Shown here: one piece after another, positions 26,174-34,943 of the stretch
How the letters are laid out: each line of letters starts with the position of its first letter
How positions within the stretch are numbered: position 1 is the first letter of the stretch
DNA from: an uncultured Ruminococcus sp.
GTDB lineage: Bacteria > Bacillota > Clostridia > Oscillospirales > Acutalibacteraceae
NCBI GenBank assembly: GCA_902800005.1
Contig: CADCCP010000002.1
Span: 20,799-78,676 of the forward strand
Length of the DNA: 57,878 nt
Direction: 5' to 3'
Position numbers and translations under genes: made by a program
The notes under the pieces: model-generated
What the model was told of the DNA's origin: nothing
Database searches by the model: none
Seen by the model: the letters and a program-made list of their open reading frames with translations, nothing else

Positions 26174-28252
26174 ATGCAGCTTTGCAATAATGAGTTTAAC
26201 GAGCGTTCAGACATTGATCTGTTCCACAGCGGTGAGCATTACCATGCCTATAACTACATGGGGGCACACAAGGAACATCGTGACGGCGTGGACGGTGTTA
26301 TGTTCAGAACATGGGCTCCCCATGCCAAAAGTGTTTCTATCGTAGGTACTTTCAACAACTGGGACAGGAATGCCAATCCGATGAACTGGACATCAGACGG
26401 CGGTATCTGGGAATGCTTTATTGCTGACATCGTCGGCGATTACTCCATCTACAAATACAGCATAGAGACCTATGACGGCTACACTATGCTCAAATCCGAT
26501 CCGTATGCTTTCCACTATGAGACTCGTCCCAACAATTCATCAGTATTCGTTGACATCGACGGATATGAGTGGCATGACGAGGAGTGGCAGAAGGAAAAGG
26601 CAAAACATGAATCCTACAGCAGTCCTATGAATATCTATGAGCTTCATGCAGGCTCATGGAAAAAATATGCTGACGGCAATTATTTCTCATACGGCAAGCT
26701 GGCTGATGAGCTTATCCCCTATGTCAAGGACATGGGCTATACTCATATCGAATTCATGCCGCTGACGGAATATCCCTTTGATGCTTCATGGGGCTATCAG
26801 GTAACAGGGTATTTTGCCATCACTTCAAGATACGGCAGTCCGTTTGATTTCATGAACTTCGTTGACAGATGCCATCAGGAAGGTATCTCTGTTATCATGG
26901 ACTGGGTACCTGCTCACTTCCCCAGAGATGCTCACGGTCTGGCAAGATTTGACGGAGCTCCCTGCTATGAATATGCAGATTGGCGTAAGGGTGAACACAA
27001 GGATTGGGGTACACTTGTATTTGACTACGGCAGAAATGAAGTCGTCAGCTTCCTTGTATCAAGTGCGATATTCTGGATGGACTACTATCACATTGACGGT
27101 CTGAGAGTAGATGCGGTCGCATCTATGCTGTATCTCGATTACAGCAGGCGTGACGGTGAATGGGTAGCCAATAAGTTCGGCGGTAAGGATAATCTTGAGG
27201 CGGTCGCATTCCTGCACAAACTCAACGAGGCTGCTTTCAGATACTTCCCGAATACCCTTATGATAGCAGAAGAGTCTACGGCTTGGGCAAATGTCTCCAA
27301 ACCTACATATATGGGCGGTCTGGGCTTCAACTACAAGTGGAACATGGGTTGGATGAACGATATGCTTCACTATATATCGCTTGATCCCCTTTACAGACCT
27401 TTCAATCATGACAATCTTACATTCTCGTTCTTCTATGCATTTTCCGAGAACTTTATCCTGCCTATATCGCATGATGAAGTAGTCTACGGAAAGGCTTCGC
27501 TTATAAATAAAATGCCCGGTGACTATGACCTGAAATTCAAGGGCGTGAGAACTTTCATCGCCTACATGATGGCACATCCCGGTAAAAAACTTACTTTCAT
27601 GGGTACGGAATTCGGTCAGTTCAAAGAATGGGATTACTCTATGGAACTTGACTGGATGCTGCTCGAATATCCCAGACACAATGAATTGAAAAACTTCTTC
27701 AGGGCGATAAATCACTTCTATCTTGAGAACAGTCCTCTTTGGGAAGTAGACTATTCTTGGGAAGGCTTCAATTGGATATCAAATGATGACTATACACAGA
27801 GCGTTATCTCTTTCAGAAGAATAGATAAAAAAGGCAATGAGATCATAGCAGTCTGCAACTTCCAGCCGATGCTGCGTGAAAATTACCGTATCGGTGTTCC
27901 GTATGCAGGTACTTACAGTGAAGTATTCAGCACTGATTGGACAGAGTTCGGCGGTTCGGGTGTGTCAAACGGTACCGAGATCAAGTCTGAAGATGAGCCT
28001 ATGCACGGACATGAACAGTCTATGGTACTCACATTGCCGCCGATGTCGGTAATGTACTATAAGTGTGTACGCAAAAAGCCCAAGAGAAAGCCCAGAAAGA
28101 AGAAGGAAGCTATCGAAGGCGAGGCAACAGCAGAGAAGAAGACTACCAGAAAGAGAACTAAAAAGGCTGAAGCATCAGCAGAAACTCCTGCTGAAGAAAA
28201 GCCTAAGAAGAGAACAAGAAAGAAGAAAACCGAAACTGCAGAAGAACAGTAA
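26174..28252 (+). CDS. glgB: 1,4-alpha-glucan branching enzyme with basic C-terminal tail
   Basis: Makes alpha-1,6 branch points in glycogen. It is 692 residues. A CBM48 module is at about 35-120 ([23 protein letters not shown]), followed by a GH13 barrel with the nucleophile Asp in [14 protein letters not shown] (about 311), the acid/base Glu in MIAEEST (about 366) and PISHDEV (about 430). Residues 632-692 form an unusual Lys/Arg/Ala/Glu tail containing [17 protein letters not shown] and KKRTRKKK. It resembles histone H1-like tails and is absent from standard GlgB. It is the first gene of glgB-glgC-glgD-glgA. The gap to glgC is 65 nt with no clear terminator. Confidence 0.96.
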   Translation: MQLCNNEFNERSDIDLFHSGEHYHAYNYMGAHKEHRDGVDGVMFRTWAPHAKSVSIVGTFNNWDRNANPMNWTSDGGIWECFIADIVGDYSIYKYSIETYDGYTMLKSDPYAFHYETRPNNSSVFVDIDGYEWHDEEWQKEKAKHESYSSPMNIYELHAGSWKKYADGNYFSYGKLADELIPYVKDMGYTHIEFMPLTEYPFDASWGYQVTGYFAITSRYGSPFDFMNFVDRCHQEGISVIMDWVPAHFPRDAHGLARFDGAPCYEYADWRKGEHKDWGTLVFDYGRNEVVSFLVSSAIFWMDYYHIDGLRVDAVASMLYLDYSRRDGEWVANKFGGKDNLEAVAFLHKLNEAAFRYFPNTLMIAEESTAWANVSKPTYMGGLGFNYKWNMGWMNDMLHYISLDPLYRPFNHDNLTFSFFYAFSENFILPISHDEVVYGKASLINKMPGDYDLKFKGVRTFIAYMMAHPGKKLTFMGTEFGQFKEWDYSMELDWMLLEYPRHNELKNFFRAINHFYLENSPLWEVDYSWEGFNWISNDDYTQSVISFRRIDKKGNEIIAVCNFQPMLRENYRIGVPYAGTYSEVFSTDWTEFGGSGVSNGTEIKSEDEPMHGHEQSMVLTLPPMSVMYYKCVRKKPKRKPRKKKEAIEGEATAEKKTTRKRTKKAEASAETPAEEKPKKRTRKKKTETAEEQ

Positions 28253-28317
28253 CTGACAGCATGAAAGTGCTGTAGAAATAAATCAAATCGTTATTTAATC
28301 AAAGGAGGATAATAATT

Positions 28318-29532
28318 ATGTATCCAAAGCAGGAAGTAGTAGCCATGCTGCTTGCAGGCGGACAGGGCAGCAGACTTGGGGTACTTACTCAGAAACTCGC
28401 AAAACCTGCCGTACCGTTTGGCGGCAAATATCGTATAATTGATTTTCCGCTTTCCAACTGCGTAAACTCCGGTATCGAAGCAGTGGGCGTTCTGACACAG
28501 TATCAGCCCCTTGTACTCAATGAGTATGTGGGCAGCGGTCAGCCGTGGGATCTTGACGGCATGAACAGCGGTGTTAGTGTTCTGTCACCTTATCAGCAGA
28601 TCAAGGGTACAGACTGGTATAAAGGTACTGCAAACGCCATCTATCAGAATATCAACTATATCGACAGATATAATCCCGATTATGTTGTGATCCTCTCAGG
28701 TGACCATATATATAAAATGGACTATTCCAAAATGATCGCTTTCCATAAAGAGAACAATGCAGACTGCACTATCGCCGTTATCGATGTTCCGCTTGAGGAA
28801 GCATCAAGATTCGGTATCATGAATACCAATCCCGACGGCTCTATATATGAATTTGAAGAGAAGCCGAAGCATCCGAAAAGCACAAATGCTTCTATGGGTA
28901 TATATGTATTCAGTTGGGACAAGCTCCGTAAATATCTTATCGAAGATGAGGAAACAGAAGGTTCTGAACATGACTTCGGCAAGAACGTCCTTCCGAGAAT
29001 GCTTGAAGACGGTCAGAGAATGTTTGCCTATCAGTTCGAGGGCTATTGGAAAGATGTCGGTACAATAGACAGCCTTTGGGAAGCAAATATGGACTTGCTT
29101 GATCCGAATGTTCCTCTTGACCTCATGGACGAGAGCTGGAAGATATATTCAAGAAATCCTGTTGTTCCTCCGCAGTACATTGCAGAGACAGCTAAAATAC
29201 AGAATTCACTTGTCGGTGACGGCTGTGATATAAGCGGTGAACTTGAATTTTCTATTCTGTTCTCCAATGTTGTTGTCAAAGAGGGTGCAGTGATAGAGGA
29301 TTCCATCATCATGCCGGGCTGTGTGATCGAAGAGGGTGCAGTCGTAAGATTTGCTATCGTTTCGGAGAATACAGTTATAGGCAAAAATGCCGTTGTCGGT
29401 GCAAGACCTGAAGATATTGAAAACAAAGATGAATGGGGAATTGCCGTTGTAGGCGATAACCTGAAGATCGGTGCAGGTGCAAAAGTTGCACCGAAGGCTA
29501 TGATCGCAGAAGATATAGAGGAGGTTGAATAA
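28318..29532 (+). CDS. glgC: Glucose-1-phosphate adenylyltransferase, catalytic subunit
   Basis: Makes ADP-glucose from ATP and glucose-1-phosphate, the committed step of bacterial glycogen synthesis. It is 404 residues with the nucleotidyltransferase signature [11 protein letters not shown] followed by [34 protein letters not shown] and FEEKP form the sugar-phosphate site, and a left-handed beta-helix sits at the C-terminus. The RBS is AAAGGAGG. Its stop is 1 nt before the glgD ATG, so GlgC and GlgD are made together, as expected for a GlgC/GlgD heterotetramer. Confidence 0.97.
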   Translation: MYPKQEVVAMLLAGGQGSRLGVLTQKLAKPAVPFGGKYRIIDFPLSNCVNSGIEAVGVLTQYQPLVLNEYVGSGQPWDLDGMNSGVSVLSPYQQIKGTDWYKGTANAIYQNINYIDRYNPDYVVILSGDHIYKMDYSKMIAFHKENNADCTIAVIDVPLEEASRFGIMNTNPDGSIYEFEEKPKHPKSTNASMGIYVFSWDKLRKYLIEDEETEGSEHDFGKNVLPRMLEDGQRMFAYQFEGYWKDVGTIDSLWEANMDLLDPNVPLDLMDESWKIYSRNPVVPPQYIAETAKIQNSLVGDGCDISGELEFSILFSNVVVKEGAVIEDSIIMPGCVIEEGAVVRFAIVSENTVIGKNAVVGARPEDIENKDEWGIAVVGDNLKIGAGAKVAPKAMIAEDIEEVE

Positions 29533-29533
29533 T

Positions 29534-30646
29534 ATGCGTGGCAACAGAATTTTAGGTATAATCTTCTCTAATCTCCATGAAAAACTCATCAGCGAGATCA
29601 CTGAGAAAAGAACAATGGGTGCAGTACCCTACGGCGGACGTTATCGTCTGATAGATTTCCCGCTCTCCAACATGGTGAATTCGGGTATCAAAAAAGTCGG
29701 CGTTCTTACAAAAAGCAATTATCAGTCACTTATGGATCATCTCGGCACAGGCAAGGCTTGGGATCTGTCCAAACAGCGTAACGGTCTGTTTGTACTTCCG
29801 CCTTTCATGGATCCGAATGACTATGCAAACAGGGTTTCAACATTCCGTTCAATAATGCCTTTCCTCGAAAACTCAACAGAGGAATATGTCGTTATCTCTG
29901 ACTGTGATGTTGTATGTAATATAGACTATCAGAAAGTTTTTGCAAAACACGTTGAGAGCAATGCAGACATAACTCTTGTATATAAGAGAGATGTTCTTCC
30001 CGCAAAGCTGCATGATCCGATGGTACTTTCGTTTGATGCAAAAGGCAAGGTAACAGATGTACTTGTAAGCCCGTCCATTTCGGGAACCTGCAGTTACTAC
30101 ATGAACATGATGATGCTCAAGAGAGAACTTCTCATAGAGCTTGTCAATAAGTGTGTGAGCAAGAATACAATGAATTTCAAACGTGATATGATACAGGCAG
30201 AATACAATAACCTGAATATATACGGTTATGAATTCAAGGGCTTTGCTCCGATAATCACATCACCGGCTGAGTATTTCAATGCTAACATGGCACTCATGGA
30301 CAGTGAAGTCCGTGCAGACCTGTTCAGAGGCGACAGACCTATCTATACAAAAGTAAGGGACGATATGCCTGCTAAATACGGTCTTGACTCAAAAGTTACA
30401 AATTCACTTATCGGCAGCGGCTGTGTTATCGACGGTGAAGTTGAAAACTGCATACTGTTCAAGGGCGTTTATATCGGCAAGGGTACAAAGGTATCTAACT
30501 GTGTCATCATGCAGGATACAAAGATCGGTGCAGGCTGTGATCTCAGTTATGTTATCGTTGACAAGGACGTTACTGTGCGTGATGAGAAAACTCTTGCAGG
30601 ACAGCCTTCCTATCCCGTTTATGTCAGCAAACTGAGCGTAGTTTAA
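29534..30646 (+). CDS. glgD: GlgD, regulatory (non-catalytic) ADP-glucose pyrophosphorylase subunit
   Basis: A 370-residue paralogue of GlgC. The N-terminus keeps PYGGRYRLIDFPLSNMVNSG, but the catalytic GGxGxRL loop is replaced by IIFSNLHEKLISEI. This is the normal feature of GlgD and makes it a modulator rather than an enzyme. A beta-helix domain follows from about residue 285. The start is ATG 29534, 9 nt after AGGAGG that lies inside the end of glgC. A heptamer-repeat hairpin lies between it and glgA. Confidence 0.95.
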   Translation: MRGNRILGIIFSNLHEKLISEITEKRTMGAVPYGGRYRLIDFPLSNMVNSGIKKVGVLTKSNYQSLMDHLGTGKAWDLSKQRNGLFVLPPFMDPNDYANRVSTFRSIMPFLENSTEEYVVISDCDVVCNIDYQKVFAKHVESNADITLVYKRDVLPAKLHDPMVLSFDAKGKVTDVLVSPSISGTCSYYMNMMMLKRELLIELVNKCVSKNTMNFKRDMIQAEYNNLNIYGYEFKGFAPIITSPAEYFNANMALMDSEVRADLFRGDRPIYTKVRDDMPAKYGLDSKVTNSLIGSGCVIDGEVENCILFKGVYIGKGTKVSNCVIMQDTKIGAGCDLSYVIVDKDVTVRDEKTLAGQPSYPVYVSKLSVV

Positions 30647-30656
30647 TTAATTATCA

Positions 30657-30698
30657 ATAATGCACGATTTTTCGGAATTGTGCATTATGCATTATGAA
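30657..30698. repeat. Inverted repeat plus heptamer array between glgD and glgA
   Basis: ATAATGCAC (30657-30665) and GTGCATTAT (30680-30688) form a 9-bp stem. The right arm continues as 7-nt units TTGTGCA, TTATGCA, TTATGAA (30678-30698). No T run follows, so it is not an obvious terminator. Confidence 0.7.
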
Positions 30699-30719
30699 TC
30701 CAAAAAGGGAGGTGTGTGA

Positions 30720-32147
30720 ATGAAGTGTCTGTTTGTGACGAGTGAGGCACAGCCGTTTGCAGCATCAGGCGGTCTTGCAGAGGTCTCTGCATCTTTGCCT
30801 CACGCATTGAGACAGCGGCTGATAGGCTGCCGTATCGTCATGCCTTTGTATGAGGGCATATCGGACGAACTCAAAGAAAGTATGCGTTTTCTGACGAGTT
30901 TTTCTGTGCCGGTTGCATGGAGAAGGCAATACTGCGGTGTCTTTGAAGCACGCTTCAACGGTGTTATCTACTATTTTATCGACAATCAGTATTACTTTAA
31001 ACGTCAGGGAATGTACGGGCATTATGACGATGCAGAGAGATTCGCCTTTTTCTCAAGGGCGGTTCTTGAAATGCTCCCTTTCATCGACTTCAAGCCCGAT
31101 ATTATCCACTGCAACGACTGGCAGACGGCTTTAGTGCCTGTTTATTATAATCTTTTCTATTCACAGAACGACTGGTATCAGGGCATCAAAAATGTCTTTA
31201 CCATCCATAATATACAGTATCAGGGAAAATACGGCTCCGAACTTTACGACGAGGTGGTCGGGATACCTCAGCAAAGCCGCTCTATACTTGACTTTGACGG
31301 CTGTATCAATTTTGTCAAGGGTGCTATCGAGACCGCTAACCGTGTCACGACCGTTAGTCCCAGCTATTCATGGGAGATTCGTGATCCGTGGTTCTCAAAC
31401 GGCCTTGATCCGATCCTGAATGCAAGGGCTTGGAAAATCAGAGGCATCCTCAACGGCATCGATACCGTTTCCTACGATCCTTCGGCAGACGGTGACCTGT
31501 ATGCAACTTACTCGGCTGATGACCTTTCCGGCAAGGCGGTCAACAAAAGAAAATTGCAGGAACGTCTGGGACTTTCCGCTGATGCGGGTGTTCCTCTTGT
31601 CGCTATGGTAACAAGGCTCGTTTCCCACAAAGGTCTTGACCTCGTGAAAGCTGCACTTGACCAGATCATGAACGAGGAAGATATACAGTTTGTTATACTC
31701 GGTTCGGGTGAATGGGAATATGAGAGCTTCTTCCGCTCCATGCAGGCAAAATATCCCGGCAGACTTGCAGCTTGTCACGGATTCGTGCCGGAACTGTCAA
31801 GAAAAATATATGCCGCTGCGGATATGTTCCTCATGCCCTCAAAAGCAGAACCCTGCGGTCTTGCACAAATGATCGCTCTCAGATACGGTGCAGTCCCCGT
31901 TGTCAGAGAGGTCGGCGGCTTGCGTGACTCCATACACGACACCGCAGCAGGTGACGGCAACGGCTTTACATTCAAAAATTATGATGCGATGGATATGATA
32001 GATTGTATCAGGCGTGCTATAGCAGCTTACTGGCAGCGTGACGGCTGGAAAGAACTTGTCAAACGTGCTATGAACTGCGACAACAGTTGGGCTCGTTCTG
32101 CAACCGAATATATCGATCTTTATCGTGAAGTGATAGATGAAGGCTGA
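30720..32147 (+). CDS. glgA: Glycogen synthase (ADP-glucose type, GT5)
   Basis: Extends alpha-1,4-glucan chains from ADP-glucose. It is 475 residues with the GT-B fold. The N-terminal motif is SEAQPFAASGGLAEVSASLP, where the family's usual KTGGLADV or KVGGLADV becomes ASGGLAEV; the ADP-glucose-contacting Lys is therefore absent. The C-terminal donor site is intact in outline: FLMPSKAEPCGLAQMIALRYG and REVGGL. The start ATG is preceded by GGGAGG. It is the last gene of the operon and is followed by a terminator at 32205-32245. Confidence 0.93.
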   Translation: MKCLFVTSEAQPFAASGGLAEVSASLPHALRQRLIGCRIVMPLYEGISDELKESMRFLTSFSVPVAWRRQYCGVFEARFNGVIYYFIDNQYYFKRQGMYGHYDDAERFAFFSRAVLEMLPFIDFKPDIIHCNDWQTALVPVYYNLFYSQNDWYQGIKNVFTIHNIQYQGKYGSELYDEVVGIPQQSRSILDFDGCINFVKGAIETANRVTTVSPSYSWEIRDPWFSNGLDPILNARAWKIRGILNGIDTVSYDPSADGDLYATYSADDLSGKAVNKRKLQERLGLSADAGVPLVAMVTRLVSHKGLDLVKAALDQIMNEEDIQFVILGSGEWEYESFFRSMQAKYPGRLAACHGFVPELSRKIYAAADMFLMPSKAEPCGLAQMIALRYGAVPVVREVGGLRDSIHDTAAGDGNGFTFKNYDAMDMIDCIRRAIAAYWQRDGWKELVKRAMNCDNSWARSATEYIDLYREVIDEG

Positions 32148-32204
32148 TATTCTGATCTGAAAACAGAAGATGTGCAGGAACTATCTTGCGAAAAATAGTA
32201 CAAT

Positions 32205-32245
32205 AATGTGGTCATGCCCTTCAAAAGAGAGTATGACCGCATTTT
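32205..32245 (+). terminator. Intrinsic terminator of the glycogen operon
   Basis: AATGTGGTCAT (32205-32215) pairs with ATGACCGCATT (32233-32243) with one wobble, then TTTT. The remaining 32246-32379 gap is AT-rich; I see no convincing promoter pair in it. Confidence 0.75.
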
Positions 32246-32379
32246 ATGTTGAAAAAAATATCCATATTGCACAAAATATTTTGCAAAATTCTTATATATT
32301 CTTTGGGTTAAAAAAGAAAAATAACCGAAGGATTATGTTGTAGAATTGTCTTGTAAATAAGAAAAAAAAGGGTGAAAAT

Positions 32380-32607
32380 ATGTATCATTTGCCAAGATTG
32401 AGAGAAGTAAGGCTCATGAAAAACATGAAACAAAAAGATGTCTGTGCTATCCTCAACATGAAGCAGTCACAGTACAGCAGGTACGAATCCGGTGAAGATG
32501 AAATGAAGATCGGTACTTTCATCGGTATCTGCGAGGCACTGAATGTTTCGGCAGATTATCTGCTTGAGCTTTCCGATGAACCTAAACAGATGGTATCTAT
32601 CCACTGA
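32380..32607 (+). CDS. Small XRE-family DNA-binding protein
   Basis: 75 residues consisting almost entirely of one helix-turn-helix domain: KQKDVCAILNMKQSQYSRYE covers the recognition region, and LNVSADYLLEL the last helix. The start ATG has AAGGGTGA upstream. The protein is monocistronic with a strong terminator just after the stop. The target is unknown; nearby candidates are the glycogen operon upstream or the macro/HD/VWA set downstream. Confidence 0.85.
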   Translation: MYHLPRLREVRLMKNMKQKDVCAILNMKQSQYSRYESGEDEMKIGTFIGICEALNVSADYLLELSDEPKQMVSIH

Positions 32608-32616
32608 AAAACGTCG

Positions 32617-32655
32617 CAGCCGTCAAACCGAGAGTTTGACGGCTGTAATTTTTTT
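32617..32655. terminator. Terminator shared by the XRE gene and the convergent VWA gene
   Basis: A perfect 12-bp stem CAGCCGTCAAAC (32617-32628) / GTTTGACGGCTG (32634-32645) with a 5-nt loop, followed by T7 on the plus strand. The XRE and VWA genes converge on it. Confidence 0.92.
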
Positions 32656-32657
32656 AC

Positions 32658-33311
32658 TTATTCTCTGCTGTTGAAGTCTTTTTGAATATCCTCTGCCCAA
32701 TCGTCGGCTATGCAGGCTTCTGCAGCAGGTGCTTCTCTCATCTTGAAGATAGCTTTGCTAACGGCATTGTATACGACACCTGTACCTTTCTTGTCGGCTC
32801 TGTAGTTGACAGCACGGCTGCTGTCAATGCCGAACTGTGAAGCCGTTTCAACGGCATCTATATTTGCACCGATGAACAGAAATTCCCAGCCAAGTTCTTT
32901 TTTCTGCTCGATCATCTTTTTAACGGTCTTGCTGTCGAACTTTGTGCTTGCATTTTCCATGCCGTCTGTGGTTATCACGAAAACGGTCTTTTCGGGAATA
33001 TCGTCCTCACGGGCATATTTGTGTATGGTGGAGATATGCTCAACAGCCATTCCGATAGCATCAATAAGTGCCGTACAGCCGCCTACAACGTAATCTTCAT
33101 CTGTCATGGGTTTGATGTCCTTGAGTGAAACTCTGTCATGGATAGTCTGGCTTCTGTTGTCAAAGAGTATTGTCGTAACAAACGCCTCACCGTCCTGTTT
33201 TTTCTGCTTTTCTATCATGGCATTGAAACCACCGATAGTATCACTTTCAAGTCCGCTCATTGAACCGCTCTTGTCAAGGATAAATACCATTTCAGTTAAG
33301 TTCTTTTTCAT
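32658..33311 (-). CDS. Von Willebrand factor A (VWA) domain protein
   Basis: A 217-residue cytoplasmic protein consisting of one VWA domain. The metal-ion-dependent adhesion site is intact: DKSGSMSG near the N-terminus, a Thr in GGCTALID and the Asp in TTDGMEN. There is no signal peptide or membrane helix. ATG at 33311 is chosen because GGAGGT precedes it by 7 nt; the open frame extends upstream without support. It has its own extended -10 promoter. Cytoplasmic VWA proteins of this size occur with tellurite-resistance, chaperone or signalling partners; no such partner is recognised here. Confidence 0.85.
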   Translation of the reverse strand: MKKNLTEMVFILDKSGSMSGLESDTIGGFNAMIEKQKKQDGEAFVTTILFDNRSQTIHDRVSLKDIKPMTDEDYVVGGCTALIDAIGMAVEHISTIHKYAREDDIPEKTVFVITTDGMENASTKFDSKTVKKMIEQKKELGWEFLFIGANIDAVETASQFGIDSSRAVNYRADKKGTGVVYNAVSKAIFKMREAPAAEACIADDWAEDIQKDFNSRE

Positions 33312-33342
33312 TTTGATAACCTCCGTTTCATTTGATGATCTA

Positions 33343-33351
33343 ATTATAGCA
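33343..33351 (-). promoter_or_regulatory. Extended -10 promoter for the VWA gene
   Basis: On the minus strand TGCTATAAT (33351-33343) is an extended -10 element, 31 nt before the VWA start. No good -35 is visible, as is common for extended -10 promoters. Confidence 0.55.
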
Positions 33352-33375
33352 GATAAATTTATTTTGTGGTCGCTT

Positions 33376-33810
33376 TCAAAGCGACAAAATTTCAATAGCC
33401 TGTTTGTATTTTGCAGTTCTTTTAATTGCATTTCCGTCTATGGTGTCATATCTTGACAAGTCGCTGTTGTGCTTTAAGTCTGCCAGCTTTACAGCCCTTG
33501 CGATAGGGTTGTTTTTTAATCTTCTGACATAATCCATATATTCCAAGCCATCATCATGCGTTAAAAGGGAAAGTGCCGTGATTACTTCATCGGGATAACC
33601 CATGTTTTGCAGGTCTTTCAATGTATAGTCTGTGTCTTCGACAACGTCATGTAAAAGTGCCGTTACGGTCGTGTATTCGTCTTTCATCTGCTCTGCAAGG
33701 TGAAACGGATGGAATATATACGGCAAACCGGTTTTATCGGTCTGATCTTTGTGTGCCTCAAAGCAGAGTTTAAGAGCTTTTTTAGTCAGCGGTGTGTATA
33801 TCATTTTCAT
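33376..33810 (-). CDS. Small HD-domain hydrolase (SpoT/MESH1-like alarmone hydrolase fold)
   Basis: 144 residues made only of an HD domain of the RelA/SpoT hydrolase type. Visible ligands and active-site motifs: a His in [23 protein letters not shown] with HD and ED, and KLADLKHN. The short size and absence of synthetase, TGS or ACT domains match the small alarmone hydrolase group (MESH1-like). (p)ppGpp or NADPH hydrolysis is inference from family. The ATG overlaps the stop of the macro-domain gene as ATGA (33807-33810), giving translational coupling. Confidence 0.8.
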   Translation of the reverse strand: MKMIYTPLTKKALKLCFEAHKDQTDKTGLPYIFHPFHLAEQMKDEYTTVTALLHDVVEDTDYTLKDLQNMGYPDEVITALSLLTHDDGLEYMDYVRRLKNNPIARAVKLADLKHNSDLSRYDTIDGNAIKRTAKYKQAIEILSL

Positions 33811-34787
33811 GCCCCCAGTAACTTTTGGTCAAATGCAAACAGCGTTTCATTTATCGTGTATATATCATAAATTTCTTTCATCATGAAATACTCTATGATT
33901 ATATCGAATTTACTGCTGTGTGAAAGTGCATAACCTGCTTTCATTAGCATATCTTTTGTTTCGTCAAGCGACAGTTCAAGTGATATTGCAAAAGCTATTG
34001 CCGTTTCTTTTTTAGGCTTGTAAAGGCGGTCGGAACGTATCTTTGAAAACAGTTTCCTGTCGATATTCGCCTTTTTATAGCACTGCACATCTGTCATGCC
34101 TTTTTCATCTATCTTCCGCAAAAGCATTTCTGTGAAACTTTCATCTATCTGATTTTTGATGAAGTCGTCTATATCGTCACTGACGGCACGTTCTTCACAA
34201 ACAGCAGTTCTTGCACAAGTCGCTTTTGCGAAAAATCGGGGTGTACGGTCGATATGTTCATCAACGTAATTTTGATCTATGTATTCACGGATATTATCGG
34301 AATAGTCTTTTGCAAATTCAAAACTTCTCCTGTCGAATATGACAAGAGTTATATCCATGTCATTATCTTTTAAAAACTCTTTGATGACACCGACAGCCAC
34401 ATCAAAAGCCTGCTGTTTGGGATAGCCGTAGACACCGCTTGAAATCAGCGGAAAGGCTACACTTTCACATTGATGTTCTTTTGCAAGTGCAAGGGAATTT
34501 CTGTAACAGGATTGTAAAAGTTCCTTTTCGCCGTGATTTCCGCCATGCCATACAGGTCCTACGGTATGAATGACATATTTACACGGCAGATCATAACCGC
34601 CTGTGATCTTAGCTTGACCTGTTTTACAGCCGTGTAATTTCATGCATTCAAGTAAAAGTCCTTTACCTGCAGCACGGTGTATTGCACCGTCAACGCCCCC
34701 TCCGCCTAAAAGAGAACTGTTGGCAGCGTTGACTATTGCATCACACGGGATATTGGTAATATCGCTTCTTATTATCTTAAAAGGCAT
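33807..34787 (-). CDS. Macro-domain protein with C-terminal helix-turn-helix-like domain
   Basis: 326 residues. The macro domain (1-170) binds or hydrolyses ADP-ribose derivatives: [36 protein letters not shown] and [12 protein letters not shown] are all present. The C-terminal 140 residues carry an all-helical region ([20 protein letters not shown] and [20 protein letters not shown]) that resembles an HTH-like module found alone or with macro domains in Firmicutes. ATG at 34787 is chosen from GTGGAG 9 nt upstream; longer starts lack a binding site. It is coupled to the HD hydrolase, suggesting a shared nucleotide-derived signal. Confidence 0.85.
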   Translation of the reverse strand: MPFKIIRSDITNIPCDAIVNAANSSLLGGGGVDGAIHRAAGKGLLLECMKLHGCKTGQAKITGGYDLPCKYVIHTVGPVWHGGNHGEKELLQSCYRNSLALAKEHQCESVAFPLISSGVYGYPKQQAFDVAVGVIKEFLKDNDMDITLVIFDRRSFEFAKDYSDNIREYIDQNYVDEHIDRTPRFFAKATCARTAVCEERAVSDDIDDFIKNQIDESFTEMLLRKIDEKGMTDVQCYKKANIDRKLFSKIRSDRLYKPKKETAIAFAISLELSLDETKDMLMKAGYALSHSSKFDIIIEYFMMKEIYDIYTINETLFAFDQKLLGA

Positions 34788-34857
34788 CGGAAACATCTCC
34801 ACTAAAAAATCTTTTTCTAATGATAGCACATTTTGATATATAATTTGTTAATAAAGA

Positions 34858-34895
34858 TTGAATATTGAAAATAATTGTATATTGCTAATTGGTGA
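34858..34895. repeat. Degenerate heptamer array overlapping a promoter
   Basis: TTGAATA, TTGAAAA, a 3-nt break, then TTGTATA, TTGCTAA, TTGGTGA (34875-34895). The TTGCTAA unit also supplies the -35 box of the next gene. Confidence 0.6.
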
Positions 34896-34910
34896 TGGTT
34901 TTGATATAAT
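34882..34910 (+). promoter_or_regulatory. Promoter of the ferredoxin/FrhB fusion gene
   Basis: TTGCTA at 34882-34887 and TATAAT at 34905-34910, spacer 17 nt, with an extended TG one base before the -10. Confidence 0.75.
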
Positions 34911-34943
34911 AAAATTGAAAAGTTTTTTATGGAGGGTATTTTT

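Noticed and set aside
32658-34787. Tellurite-resistance (ter) operon
   Set aside because: The VWA protein resembles TerY in type only. No TerD, TerC or TerB genes are present.
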